Positions 1 to 11,568 of a stretch of 64,000 bases of DNA are shown piece after piece. Source of the DNA: Hygrophila difformis (taxonomy: Eukaryota > Streptophyta > Magnoliopsida > Lamiales > Acanthaceae); NCBI GenBank assembly GCA_030278955.1, contig JAOANR010000003.1, positions 36,102,054-36,166,053 of the forward strand. The letters are read 5' to 3'. The notes under the pieces were generated by a model. It was not told where the DNA came from. It worked only from the letters and a program-made list of their open reading frames with translations, and searched no databases. The stretch's first letter is position 1, and the number at the start of each line of letters is the position of its first letter. Both the position numbers and the translations under genes were made by a program.

Positions 1-2318
1 TCCGCATGAACTCTTCCTATATAATATCATTGTCTAATGAATTCGCCCAAAAATACGGTGACAGCCTGGCTGCCCAAGTAGCTTCTGCTCCGAACGTAGT
101 GTTTTTGAATATGAAAGTATCCACCTTCAACAGTAAGCATTTGTCCTAGATTACTTTACCATGAATACCTTCTATGAATGATTCTACCCTGTCATTTACA
201 TGTTGTTGTCATGTTTCCCACCAGCACTTTCTCTAGCAACTCGCTTCCACTCCTGCATCCTGGTGAATCCCCCCCTTGTTGATGGCATTGTTATGAAAGA
301 TTGGTATATTTTGCCTTCATTTTGATAGATGCTTCACATTTAATACAATTTTTTCTCTAATATACAACCCCATCTGTTCCTGACTGTAGGTATAATAGGC
401 ACTCAGATGATGTGAAGGAGCTCGTCCATGGTTGCCACTACAAGGACGAAAAAACTCTTCTTCCGCCACCACATCATGAACACATACTCTCAGTCTCAGC
501 AGCTCTTGATGTCCTCCCCCAGGTCAATCCATAACCTCTTTTTACATTTCAACCAACGTTCAGGATATCACCTCAGTTATACAGTTGACTTACAAGTTTT
601 GTTTTCCCTGAACAGACAAACCTATTATACTTTTGGCCCTCTTGTTTGCTTCAAAGAAAATGTATACCCTTTTTCCCGCCACTACCTGAAGAAATCTTCC
701 TTCCCATCTAATACTCATACACCATGGCAGGCAAATAAATCTACCTTCCCACATAAATAGTCTTCACTACCTTAACGTTCCCTTTTGCTCTGCTAATCAC
801 CATCAAACTCAATTCCCTCTGCATACCATTTTTTTTTTGTCCCCCATTTCAGTGAAAGAGCCTCAATCGCTTCTTTTTTTGGCTAGCCTAAAAAACTACC
901 TGCTCCCTGTATCCATATATTTTTTTGTCGGTACTGCTATCTTATTATTGAGTGTATTCCATATGGCAAAGGATACATGTATTATGTACACTCTGTTAAA
1001 AAACTAACTATAGTTTTTTTTGCAGCATGCTGTTTGGGTACGTGGTACCCTTCAGTTACCTACGTACAACCAACAGTTCTGGTTTATTGCTTGCAGCAAT
1101 TGTCACAAAGCCCTTGATGTCGACATCACTTGGGTCGTTCAGTGCCCTAACTGTCGCGAGCGAGCAGGCGTTGAGCCAAGGTGATTCATGATCTTCTCAT
1201 CCTGTTGCATTTTCCTGCCCGCTTTAATTAGTCCTAATATTCCTCTTTCTCATTATTCATAGGGCACGGCTCAATTTAATCCTTGCCGGTACAACCGCAT
1301 CCATGGTGATAAATGTATCAGGCTCTTTTGCTGAAACTATTATTGGACATAAAGCTCAACACCTGCAGACAGCATCAGAAAATGTATTTAACAGTTTATA
1401 TGTATCCGACCTGCTTTCCGTGTTGCTTATTCCTCTTTGTTATATTAACTTTATCATCAACGCACTCCTTCTCCTTGGCACAGACTTATCAGTCGATCGT
1501 GACATAGCAGCAGAAATTGAGGGCAAGGAGTTGCTTTGCTATGTCCGGTACTACTCCTTTACCCAGGGCCCACAAGTTCAGTCAAAATATTCGGTTGTCG
1601 TGGCCTACACAGAGCAAAACCTTCATGACTACTATTTCTCAACTCCAAGCACACCACCAGCTGCTAGCTTCCCATCTGGTACCCCCTCATCGCCAGGTCT
1701 GAACCTTGGCTCTGACAAAGATGATCAGTTATTTACTCCGTCTACCAAGAAAGCTTTGGACGAAATTCTCCACCCGACCGTGAATGAAACTTCACAACCC
1801 AAAGGGGCAAGCAGGTCATTGGACTTCAATGTCGATCCAATCGCAGACATCACATCCTTGGCTTCCAAGCTGACACCCACCAGGAAAACAGTCCCACCTC
1901 ATCGCAGCTAGCTATGTCGGAATCTGGGTCAGTCATTCTTACACATCAGTCACCTGTTCAAGCAGCAGAAACAACACCTCGTCTCTTAAAAAAGAGTGTT
2001 TCTCCAAGCAGCACGGGATTGCCTCCTAAATCCAGCACCGACCAGGCCACATCTTATCCTTTGTCCCAGCAATCAACCTCCGGACCTGCTCTCCCTGTTG
2101 GGCCTGCTCACCCATCAACTACTAACATGCAAATTAGTTCCTCCACACTCACAGCAAGTTCAGCAGCCCTACCTACCAGTCCATCCTCAGCACCACTGCC
2201 TACAATGACCACGCCACCAAAGCGCAAGGCACCATCTACAAGTGCAGTTCCAACCAACCCTCCCAGCTACCGTTCACATCTGAAAAAACCCTCTGCTGGC
2301 CTACCTAAAACTGACTAA
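1..2318 (+). CDS. RPA1-like single-stranded-DNA-binding protein, C-terminal half (Helitron-associated, probably decayed)
   Basis: I reconstruct exons at 1-132, 225-303, 390-522, 1026-1180 and 1263-about 1383, then about 1484-1911. The introns at 133-224, 304-389, 523-1025 and 1181-1262 all have GT-AG ends, and the flanking exons join in phase. The first exons read as the RPA70 DBD-B fold (NEFAQKYGDSL, then KVSTFN, ILVNPPL and KDWYN). The 1026 exon gives the zinc-ribbon DBD-C with CSNC and CPNC pairs. The next gives the AGTTASMVINVSGSFAETI strand pair and later SKYSVVVAY. A Ser/Thr/Pro-rich tail follows and shifts frame near 1900. It continues from 1914 to 2318 with a basic PPKRK nuclear-localisation-like motif. 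The acceptor near 1484 does not keep phase, so a second lesion is likely there. The 5' part lies beyond the window. Role: ssDNA binding, probably serving rolling-circle transposition. Confidence 0.7.
133..224 (+). other. RPA-like gene intron (GT-AG)
   Basis: The donor is GTAAGC and the acceptor CCACCAG. Removal joins KVSTFN in phase to TLSLATRF, as in plant RPA1 proteins. This confirms that the upstream sequence is exon. Confidence 0.6.
1181..1262 (+). other. RPA-like gene intron (GT-AG)
   Basis: The 82-base intron separates the zinc-ribbon exon from the AGTTAS exon. The split Arg codon AG|G is restored exactly on removal. Confidence 0.65.
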
Positions 2319-2596
2319 ATGTCTCTGACAGTTCCTTAGCGTACCTATAAATTAGCTGCTCCTACCTTGCATATCATTTATATGCTTTTGGCTGCGTCTA
2401 CTGTTGGTTGTTCTGCACCTGTTTCCTTTTGCACCAAAAAACCAAATATGCTGGTCTGTGCATTTTGTACCACGTAGATCATGGTTGTTCATGTTTCCAA
2501 TCGAACAGCTATGCCTTCTGTATGGATTACGTAGAATCCCTTTTGTAAGTACTCTTGCAGTGGATTTATTGTAATCCAGGCCTATGTTTATAAATA

Positions 2597-3150
2597 GGAA
2601 AAAAGGATAAATAGGTCCTTTTTCTTTTCAAAAAATTCAAATCAGTCCTTTTTCTATTTTATTACCAAAACAGTCCTCTACAAATGCTAATTATGTTCAA
2701 ATCAGTCCTTTTTTCACTAATTATATTCTAATTGCTGACGTGGCAAGGGTTTTAATTTAAACCTGACACGTGTGCATAATATTAGTCCTTTTTCTTTTAT
2801 CTTTTGCCAATTCAGTCCTAAACTTTTATTTTGTTCTATTTAGTCCTCTACCCCAATCACTCATTTTTATATTAATTGGCCTCAAACCTTTCAAATTATT
2901 TCATTTTAGGCACATAACCTTAAATTTTTTATTATTACTAATCCATTTATCAAATAAATGCACAACATACTTCCATAAATAAAATTAAACACCAAACCTC
3001 ATATATTGGGTTCGACTGCTTTGTTATCGGGTCTTTCAAGTACCGGAATTTTACGGACTCTCTCTAATAACCACTCGACCGCAACCGATTGTTCATTGGT
3101 TTTGGTTTCCTTCAGTAACAATCAACAGAATCTTACTTTGCGTCCTACCT
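2597..3150 (+). repeat. Left terminal inverted repeat of the MULE-like element
   Basis: This arm matches the reverse complement of about 14455-15000 and includes a shared open frame (2770-2982 here, 14615-14827 on the other strand) that is only a by-product of the repeat. Similarity ends near the ACTTTG at about 3140. Confidence 0.75.
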
Positions 3151-3181
3151 TAGGATGTAGCAATATTTGAGTAAATGATTT

Positions 3182-5139
3182 TGTGACACCCCGCGCAAGG
3201 TCGTCGCGAGCTGAGGTAAGAATTTTAAATTGCAAGCCTCAATAATTTATGTGCCAATTATTCTTTCCGAAGTGCGACCCAACTTCGAGGACGAAGTTGA
3301 TTTCTAAGGAGGGTAGACTGTAATACCCGAGAAATCAACATCGATTATTAAATCCGAAAAATTAATTAATTGAATTAATTAATTGGATTTAACTATCGCA
3401 ATCGAAATAATTCCGGGAGAGCGGAATTAAATATTTTCGGACGATAGCAACTCGAAGAGAGTTATCGGAGTATCCAACAATCGGATAATCCAAGTATGAT
3501 TTTTAAAAGATCAAAAATCATATTATTAAAAAAAAAAAAAAGAAAGAAGGAGAAGAAAATCGCTGCCTGGGGTGGCGCGGTGGCCGCGCGGTGGCGCGCC
3601 ACCAGCGCGCCACCACCCCAGTAGCAGCGTTTCAAAACGCTGCTACGCGTTTCTTGCATGGAGAAGCATTAATGGCGAGATTGGTTCATGGAATTGATGC
3701 ACATTCATGTCTCAGATCATTAGGGGTGTATTGGGACTCTTTTGGACGAATCTAGAAGTTTCTAGAACCCCTACATGGCTGTAAGTATGGAGGATACATG
3801 TACTTGGGGGATAAGATGAACCATGGTGTGTTAGGTGGAATGGATAGGATTTGGGGGGTGTAATTTCGGGAGTTGATGGCCATTATGTTTTCCCTAGTTC
3901 CCAGGGCCTTCAAAGCTTCATTTGGAACTCTCAATTCAACCATTACATCAAGTAATCAGTCCCCAAAACCCCCCATACACACTAATCCGAAAATTCCATT
4001 CTTCTTGAGTGTTGGTGAGAGTTTGTGGTGATTCTTCCTTGTTCCAGAGAGTTAGGGCGAGTTCAAGCATCCTAATCTCTTCTCCTACGTCTAGGTAAGG
4101 TTTCTAATCCATTTCCTTGTTCCTTACTTCGGATTCTAAGCCCTAACATCTAGTTTTTCTCCAAACACCTCAAAATAGGATTCGTTCGGTAGATCTTGGA
4201 AGTGAGAGGCTGATCCGGACGAGTTTGAGGGTTCAACCAAGGAGGATTTCGACACTACACTCTTGAGAAGTAAGTTAGTGTTGTGCATTTCGAATTTTAG
4301 AGCTTTTGGTTGAGTATTCTTTGAGTTGTAGTTCGATTTTCATCTTGTGCCAAAACTGTCTTTTAGGGTTTCTTCCGAGTAGATTTTATTGGTGTGCTTT
4401 TCTCGCCTAGATCCATTCGTTTTTGGAAGAACTTGTCTAAATGAAAAATGTTCCTAATACTTTAAAGATGATCCCTGTAAATTTTCATAATTTTTGGACT
4501 TGATTTGGTCGTCGAAAATAGATCTGGTATTTTCTGCTACACATGTTGACAGATTTTAACTTCTAGCATGTTCAGTTTTGTAGTTCATAATTCTCCTAGC
4601 TATGGTCGTTTTTAATGGTCGACTTCTTCATGAAAATTGTGCATCTATGTGTCTAGTTTACTCCTGTGAAATTTCAGAATTTTTGGATCAACCTTCGAAT
4701 TGTTATGTATTTTTAAGTAATCTGCGGTCGGATGAACAGTGATCTTTGCACTCTTTTGAAAACCAGTTTCTGTAATGAATTTTTTTGAGTGACTTAGAGT
4801 CCGAATTTGCTAAGGCCTATTTCTGAGAAAAATGTTTATTTTGATGTCTTCTAGTAGCTGTAAAATTTTCAGAATTTTCCACAAAGTTTTACTACATTTC
4901 CTAATACGATTTTGAAAACTGTTACGGTGTGGTCTTACCGGTAAAACTTGGTTTCGTACGTTTCGATGGTTATTGAGTCGATTGTTACTCTTTTATGAAG
5001 CTTATGAATTCTGGAAATGTAAACATGAGTTGTAATGATTAAAATGTGGTTTTTGAAACTTTGTGAGTTTTGATCGAGTTAGATGCCCAATTTTAGAGGG
5101 TAAGTGCACTTGGCGTGGGCTCGTTGGGCCGCCCCCTCT
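3182..5139 (+). repeat. A1 5' LTR, left part, cut by the inversion
   Basis: Nearly identical to 11584-13552 of the 3' LTR. Differences include a 10-14 bp length change in a GC-rich stretch near 3600 and a few single-base changes. Homology stops at GCCCCCTCT (5139), where reversed pol begins. It holds a putative splice donor at 4095 and the palindrome CAACTTCGAGGACGAAGTTG at 3280-3299. Confidence 0.9.
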
Positions 5140-8075
5140 GGCTTTACCAATCCTAGCAGTTTTTGTCTCACTGCCTTCACCTTCTGGCAGGTTATACACT
5201 TGGCCACAAAGTCGGCAACATCCTTCTTCATCCGCGGCCACCAATAGATTTTCTTTAAGTCTTTGTACAACTTATCCCCACCAGGGTGGACTGAATAAGG
5301 TGTACTGTGGCCTTCTTCCATGAGTTTCCTCTTCAATTCCTCGCACTTATGAGGAACGCACCATCTTCCTTTAAAACGGACACTTCCGTCTTCATGGATT
5401 ACGAATCCTACCGCCTTCCCTTCACCAATTTTTCCTTTGATCCTCTGGAGATTCTCGTCGTCCGGCTGGGCTCCTCGAATCTCGTCAAATACGGTAGATT
5501 CAAATGTTATGGCATTCACTGTCTCCACCACGGTTCCATAATGGACTAGTTCAGTATCCAACTTAGCTAGGTCCATATACAGTTCCGAAGGTAGAATGAG
5601 TGTGTTCACCGTGTGCCTCGTCTTGCGACTCAACGCATCCGCTACGACGTTCGCCTTGCCTTCATGGTAGGCTATATCCAGATCGTAATCCTTGATCAAC
5701 TCGAGCCATCTCCTCTGCCTCATATTTAACTCTTTCTGAGTAAATATATACTTGAAGCTCTTGTGATCCGTAAACATCCGACAAGTTCGTCCATATAGAT
5801 AGTGTCGCCAGATCTTAAGAGCGAACACTACCGCTGCTAGTTCCAGATCATGTGTCGGGTAGTTTACCTCGTGTGTCTTGAGTTGCCTTGATGCATAAGC
5901 AATCACCCTTTGGTTTTGCATTAGCACGCAACCAAGACCTTCTTTCGAGGCGTCGCTATACACCTCATAATCCTCAGCCTCTGATGGCAATGCTAAAACC
6001 GGTGCTGATGTGAGTCTCCCCTTAAGCTCACGGAATGACTGCTCACACTCAGCTGACCAATCAAACTTCAATCCTTTCTTCAGCAGTTGGGTCATCGGTC
6101 TCGCAATTTTAGAAAAGTCCTTCACGAATCTTCGGTAGTATCCGGCTAGACCTAGGAAACTTCTTACCTCGGTCTGGTTTGTTGGTGCCGGCCATTCAGA
6201 CACTGCTGATATCTTCGCCGGGTCGACTGATACTCCTTTAGCCGATACTATATGACCTAGAAAAGCGACTTCATTCTTCCAAAACTCGCACTTAGACAGC
6301 TTCGCGTAGAGTTGATTCTTCCTCAAAAGTCCGAGTACTTGGTGCAAATGACTACTATGCTCTTCCTCATTCCTCGAGTAAACTAGGATGTCGTCGATGA
6401 ATACGACTACACATGTGTCTAGTAACTCTTGGAAGACGCTATTCATGAGGTTCATGAATACTGCGGGAGCATTAGTCAGACCGAAAGACATTACGGTGAA
6501 TTCGTAGTGTCCATATCTTGTTCGGAATGCTGTCTTGGGTATATCGTTCTCGGCGATACGCAATTGGTGGTATCCCGACCTTAGATCAACTTTTGAAAAT
6601 ACCGACGCTCCTTTCAGTTGATCGAAGAGATCTTCCATCCTAGGTAGCGGGTACTTGTTCTTAATCGTCACTTGATTAAGACCTCGGTAGTCGATGCACA
6701 ATCGGAGTCCGCCGTCCTTCTTCTTCACGAACAGGACTGGAGCTCCCCATGGTGATGTGCTCGGCCGAATATATCCCTTAGATAACAACTCCTTTAGTTG
6801 TTCTTTCAGCTCCTTCATCTCAGCAGGCGCCATGCGATATGGTGCCTTCGACACCGGTTCGATTCCGGGTACGAGATCGATCGTGAACTCCACTTCTCGC
6901 TCAGGAGGCATTCCTGGGATATCTTCCGGGAAGACATCTGGGTATTCGTTCACGACGGGCATACTATCGATCTTGTTCTCCTCGCCTTCCAGATTATGCA
7001 CGTAGCACGCGTACAGTTGGTATCCCTTCTGCATGAGATTGCAGAACTTTATTGCATTTACTATCTTGGCACCCTTCTTCTGAGGCTGCATATAGTAAAT
7101 GACCTTCTTTCCGCGACTCTTCGCCAACGAGATCTTCTGCTTCTGGCACTCGATGATAGCCTTGTACCTCGTCAACCAGTCCATTCCCAAAATGATGTCG
7201 AAATCCTTAAGGTCAAATTCTATGAGATTCGCTAAGAATTCAGTGTTCTTGATTACTATCGGGATCCCGTCATATCGTTTGGAACACGATACTACCTTAC
7301 CCGATGGTAATTGGATTCCTAAGTTAATGTTATTCGGAGCTGGTAGATCTAACGCAGATATAATTCTCGCGGAAATCAAAGAGCAACTCGCTCCTGAGTC
7401 AAATAAGACCTTGACAGGTACGCTTAAAGCAGTAAACGTACCTTCGATCACATCGCCTTGAGCAGCTAAGTCAGCTTGATTTATCACGTTCAGGCGTCCT
7501 ACTGGCCTCCCTTGATTCCTATGCTGGTTTGGATTCTGAGGTGGCCTCTGTGCCTGCGGGAATCTCTGTCCTTGGTTGTCCTGCTGGTTTGGCTCGGCTG
7601 GCCTATTGCCCTGAGGACGGTTTATCAGGTCCAACCTCTTTTCAATGCGGTCCTCCCTCGTCCGGCATTCCTTCTTCATGTGACCTTCTCGGCCACACCG
7701 GTAACAATGCCCCGGTCTTGGGCATTCACGCACTAAGTGCGGAATGTTGCATTCCCGGCATCTGGGTATGAAGGAGCCCTGGTTATCCGGCCTCCAACCT
7801 CCTTGGCCTCCTCGGTTGAGCTCTCTGTTATCGGGCTTCCTATGACCATCATTCCTCCCTTGGTCATTTCCCCTCCTGAAGTGATTTCCAGAGTTGTTGT
7901 TCCGGTTCTTCTTATCGAAATTGTTTAGGCCTTTGCTCGCCTCTCCATGATCCTTGCGCTTCAGCTGTTGTACTCGTGCAATTGCCACTGCACGATCGTA
8001 AACAGCTTGCAGAGTAGTGTGCTGTCCGCCAACCAAGATCTCTCTGATGCTGAGATTCAGCCCCATCTCGAATTT
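5140..8075 (-). CDS. A1 gag C-terminus, protease, RT, RNase H and integrase zinc finger (polyprotein, cut by inversion)
   Basis: This open frame continues gag after a single in-frame TAG and runs about 975 codons to the inversion point. In order it contains: paired zinc knuckles ([13 protein letters not shown], then [14 protein letters not shown]); an aspartic protease with FDSGAS; an RT with [10 protein letters not shown]; an RNase H beginning [10 protein letters not shown]; and the integrase HHCC finger ending KCITCQ. The frame stops making sense at 5140, where it reads into reversed LTR. In the closely related A2, integrase continues without a break. The lost sequence corresponds to about ten residues before the catalytic domain. 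Family: Tekay-like chromovirus. The products act in the virus-like particle and the nucleus. Confidence 0.9.
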
Positions 8076-8699
8076 CTAGGCTTTATCAGCATCGGTTGGT
8101 ACCAGCCTTGGAGCGAATCGGACGAGCTCTTTAAACTTCGCATAGTATTCTTGAACTGTCTGGGTGCCTTGTCGGAGATTTATGAATTCCTCATACTTAG
8201 CAGTCTTTGTACTGAGGGGATAGAACCTTTCCCTCATCATCTCCTTAAACTCTTCCCAGAAGTAGGCATGTTCACCATCAGCAAGTCCTTCTTGGTGGTT
8301 TTGCCAACATTCGTCAGCTTCTCCCCTCAAGTAGTACACAGCCACACCAACCTTCTCATTCGCGGGACACCTGATGGCAGTAAGCAGTTTGTCAAAAGTC
8401 CTCAGCCAATCCTCCAGCTTTGCGGGATCTTCCTGTCCCTCATAATGGGGCGGTTGGTAAGGGTTTACCATCGCCAGATAATTTATTCGAGCTGCTGGGG
8501 GTGGTACTGCTGCTTGAGCTCGGTTGACTTCAGCGTTTCCTAGAGCAACGAGGACTTGCTCAACTGTCCTCAACCTTTCATCAAGTGCGTTGGGAACAGG
8601 GTTAGCTTGAACTCCCGGATTCGGCGGGTTCGCATCAGCTGGAACATTAACGTTCTCATTCACTGGGATCTCAGCTCTAGGTCTCCCTCTGGGCGGCAT
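8076..8699 (-). pseudogene. A1 gag N-terminal and capsid region ending at a premature TAG
   Basis: The likely start is the ATG of MPPRGRPR (8699), which matches the gag starts of A2, B1 and B2. An ATG 12 bases upstream is less likely. Capsid motifs NYLAMVNPYQPPHYEG, a WLRTFDKLL stretch and ERFYPLSTK are visible. The frame ends after PTDADKA at a TAG, where the B2 copy has CAG (Gln). This is a single C-to-T change. The rest of gag-pol continues in the same frame from 8075. Confidence 0.85.
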
Positions 8700-9032
8700 T
8701 CTGATGACCAAGCACGCAGAGGTTAGATTCGCGGTTAGATGGAAGTTAATAGCCGAGTTAGACTATGGTTAGAACTCAATCTCATAGGTTCTAAGTGCTA
8801 AAGACCACTGAAATGGGCAAGGAAGAAAAGAGAAATACTAAATACGAAATTCCACTAGATAAAATGCTTTAACAGCGAGGGTTACATCATGATATACTTA
8901 CTAAGTTATCACTACGTAAAATGTGATAACTATATGGTAACAAAATGTGAATATACGAATACGCAATATACGGAAATCAGAAATCTAGCAAAGACAAGTA
9001 ATGGAGTCCATCACAGAAACCACACGCAACCC
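8700..9032 (-). other. A1 spacer between pre-gag ORF and gag
   Basis: About 330 bases of untranslated leader with no coding sequence. It ends in ATCAGA directly before the gag ATG, again like a splice acceptor. Confidence 0.6.
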
Positions 9033-9491
9033 CTAAAGCAAATAGTCCGGAGAGTAGCCGAGCATCCTACGGTCGGCCTCTACCTCCTCGTCGGTATCAA
9101 GAGGCAGTGGAGGGTTCTCCACAACCTCCTCGGGGTCCTCTTCTTCTTCAACGTTGATGAACTCATCGGGGTCAAACTCTTCCTCCTCTTCCATCTCTGG
9201 CTCGGGGTTAAGCTGGTTTTGCAGCCCAACAATGACCTCCTCCAACGCAAATATACGTCCCTGCAGCATATGCACGTGGTTTCGGCAATCCTCGAACTCG
9301 GCTGCAAGAGCATCGTGGCGAGCAGCCATCTGGGTACTCCTAATTGTCATAGCCTCCATCCTCTCCTCTATAGCCACAATCCTATTTCTATCGTTTGCGG
9401 CATCCCTAGAGATATGGCAAAGTTCGTGCGTGATATCCGACATGGAGCACAACAAACGCATGATGGAATCTTGTAACCTTGGGTCGGCCAT
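9033..9491 (-). CDS. A1 pre-gag ORF: acidic coiled-coil-like protein of unknown function
   Basis: 152 codons between primer site and gag, on the gag strand. It starts MADPRL, has LCSM and HEL motifs near residues 15-25, and a polar, heptad-like middle (about residues 30-90) containing HMLQGRIFALEE. Two Glu/Asp-rich blocks follow (about residues 97-125), and the conserved end is LGYSPDYLL. A2 (26471-26941) and D (17573-17971) have counterparts in the same place. The ATG is preceded by TTAG, a splice-acceptor-like context shared by all three. I recognise no known domain. The stop lies 334 bases before gag. An accessory protein, perhaps a chaperone, assembly or RNA-binding partner of gag, is possible but unproven. 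Confidence 0.75.
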   Translation of the reverse strand: MADPRLQDSIMRLLCSMSDITHELCHISRDAANDRNRIVAIEERMEAMTIRSTQMAARHDALAAEFEDCRNHVHMLQGRIFALEEVIVGLQNQLNPEPEMEEEEEFDPDEFINVEEEEDPEEVVENPPLPLDTDEEVEADRRMLGYSPDYLL

Positions 9492-9746
9492 CTAATCATG
9501 CAAATTTTTACATTAAGGGATATGTCACACATAAAAATAATTTGTTAATGCACATGCTTCCCCCCAAAAATAGTACTAAGTTTTTAAGACTTGTCGAATT
9601 TGCAAGATATTCTTTTCCATGGGTTTTAAAAATAAAATTCCCTTTTTCCATGGAAATAATACTCAAAACGCTTAAAAATAATATTGAATAAGTTGGGCCT
9701 CTATAGTGGGCCGAAAAAAATAATAGCTTTTTAAAAAAAATTTCGG

Positions 9747-9758
9747 GCTCTGATACCA
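9747..9758 (-). other. A1 primer-binding site (initiator Met-tRNA)
   Basis: On the minus strand the bases read TGGTATCAGAGC, three bases after the LTR end GGGGTGTTACA. This is the usual complement of the initiator Met-tRNA 3' end. Confidence 0.9.
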
Positions 9759-9761
9759 CTT

Positions 9762-10487
9762 TGTAACACCCCGGATTTGATTTCCCAGGCCAGGGCATTA
9801 CCGCCACACTTTTCTAAACAAGACCCGACCCAAGTCGAGCTCATCTAGGAAAATGCTAAGGCTAAGTTGTATCAATTTTTCAAAACAATTTAAAATTCAT
9901 TCAATCATGCCCGAACTAAAATCAGAGTATCTCATGCATCACAGTAATAATCAGTGCGGAAGCTAAAAACAAATAAAACGTGGGCCAAACAGACGGCCAA
10001 AACTAAAGTCCAAAGTCCAGTGTCAAAGTCCAGTGCAGAAATTTAAAACAATGATAAAATGCGACAAGTCTTTATAATTTTGAATCCCATCCCAACCTGC
10101 CATCACTTACTCTGCGAAGAAAAAGAGAAACAACAATTTTTATCAGCACAAACGGTAGTGAGTAAGTTAATGTATAGCATAACAAAATTTAAAGATTTAG
10201 AAGAGTAATGGAAAGTGGGGAATTTAATCTAACGAACGAGTAAAAATAATTTACGGGGATTTCTTTTTTTACGCTTTACCACACCAATGTTCATTTTGAT
10301 CGAGGACATCCAAACATTACCCGCTTGGGCGCTTATGTCCACAAGCTGCCGGCATCAACGATCCTGGGCCTTAGCCGTTTGGGATCAATTACCCGCTTGG
10401 GCACTTATGTCCACAAGCCGACGGTATCCACAATGTGAGAGCAGCGGACCCTATACAGACACACTCCGGAGCCCTAGGTAACCCCTA
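9762..10487 (-). repeat. A1 5' LTR, right part (inverted)
   Basis: Reverse complement of the last quarter of the 3' LTR (about 13628-14353). It contains the CTCCGGAG palindrome (10464-10471), the two-unit minisatellite and a weakened copy of the branch-point hairpin (about 10155-10175). About 75 bp that should link it to 5139 are missing. Confidence 0.85.
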
Positions 10488-11560
10488 TCTCCATGGATTT
10501 TGTTTCGGGGTTGCCAAGATCTCCCCGAGGAATGAATAAGATTTGGGTAATAGTTGACCGGTTAACAAAGACCGCCATTTTCATACCAATGAAGGAAAAT
10601 TGGTCGATGGATCAACTAGCTAAGGCATACATCGAGAACGTGGTCCGAAGGCACGGAGTACCGCACGATATTATCTCAGATCGAGATAGTAGATTCGTCT
10701 CTAACTTCTGGACTAAATTACAAGAAGCCTTAGGAACCCAAATCAAGATGAGCACAGCATTTCATCCGATGACGGACGGTCAGACTGAGCGCACGATTCA
10801 GACGCTCGAGGACATGCTAAGAGCGTGTGTACTCGAATTCAAGGGAAGTTGGGAAGACCACTTGCCGTTGATTGAATTCTCGTACAACAACAGTTATCAC
10901 GCTAGTATAGGCATGGCACCGTTCGAAGCGCTTTACGGACGGAAGTGTCGTAGTCCGTTGTGCTGGACGAAGGATGATGATTCGGTAGTTGTTGGACCGC
11001 AGCTCATTGAGGATATGAACAACAAGATCAAGGTGGTTCAACAGAAAATGAAAGCCGCACAAGACAGGCAGAAGAGTTATGCCGACACTAGGTGGCAAGA
11101 GTTGGAATTTGAGGTGGGAGACAAGGTCATGCTGAAAGTATCGCCCATGAAGGGGGTGATGCGATTCGGTAAACGAGGAAAGCTGAGTCCTCGCTATATC
11201 GGTCCGTACGAGATTCTGGATCGCGTAGGTACTTTAGCTTATCGCTTGGCACTTCCACCAGAATTGTCGCGAGTGCACAACGTATTTCACATTTCTCAAT
11301 TAAAGAAATATGTGCACGACCCAACTCACGTGTTGCAACCTGACGTGATTGAGCTAGATGACGACTTGACATACGAGGAGTATCCGATCGAGGTACTTGA
11401 TGTCAAGGAAAGGGTCACAAGGAACAAGACTGTGAGGATGGTGAAGATCCTATGGTCAAATCATGGCACCGAGGAAGCAACGTGGGAATTGGAAGCGGAT
11501 ATGAAGCAAAGATATCCCAACCTTTTCCGAAGCGACTCAGGAGCAGTTATGGGGACATAA
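10487..11560 (+). CDS. A1 integrase catalytic core, GPY/F module and chromodomain
   Basis: Continues pol after the inversion. The DDE core has [16 protein letters not shown] and TDGQTERT. The GPY/F module reads [11 protein letters not shown]. The C-terminus is a chromodomain with YEEYPIEVLDVKER and ATWELEADM, as in Tekay/Del-type chromoviruses, where it directs integration to heterochromatin. The frame is open for about 357 residues. An in-frame ATG at 10493 is internal to integrase and not a natural start. The zinc-finger half of the same integrase lies reversed at 5140. Confidence 0.9.
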   Translation: MSMDFVSGLPRSPRGMNKIWVIVDRLTKTAIFIPMKENWSMDQLAKAYIENVVRRHGVPHDIISDRDSRFVSNFWTKLQEALGTQIKMSTAFHPMTDGQTERTIQTLEDMLRACVLEFKGSWEDHLPLIEFSYNNSYHASIGMAPFEALYGRKCRSPLCWTKDDDSVVVGPQLIEDMNNKIKVVQQKMKAAQDRQKSYADTRWQELEFEVGDKVMLKVSPMKGVMRFGKRGKLSPRYIGPYEILDRVGTLAYRLALPPELSRVHNVFHISQLKKYVHDPTHVLQPDVIELDDDLTYEEYPIEVLDVKERVTRNKTVRMVKILWSNHGTEEATWELEADMKQRYPNLFRSDSGAVMGT

Positions 11561-11568
11561 CTGCAGTC

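Larger units (their letters stand above)
5140..10487 (-). other. Inverted segment inside A1
   Basis: Everything from the last quarter of the 5' LTR to the integrase zinc finger is on the minus strand here, while the sequence on both sides of it in A1 is forward. The left junction abuts reversed pol at 5140. The right junction near 10487 abuts LTR (…AACCCCT) to forward pol (ATCTCCATGG). Confidence 0.85.

Noticed and set aside
3319..3330. TGTAATACCC taken as the start of the A1 5' LTR
   Set aside because: The flank before it (TAGAC) is element sequence. The GATTT duplication and the end of homology put the start at 3182.
3752..3943. 63-codon antisense open frame, repeated exactly at 12165-12356
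   Set aside because: It is duplicated only because both lie in the A1 LTRs, and it is antisense to the promoter side. No domain.
10493..11560. Stand-alone integrase gene starting at 10493
   Set aside because: The ATG is internal to integrase. The upstream half lies reversed at 5140-8075.
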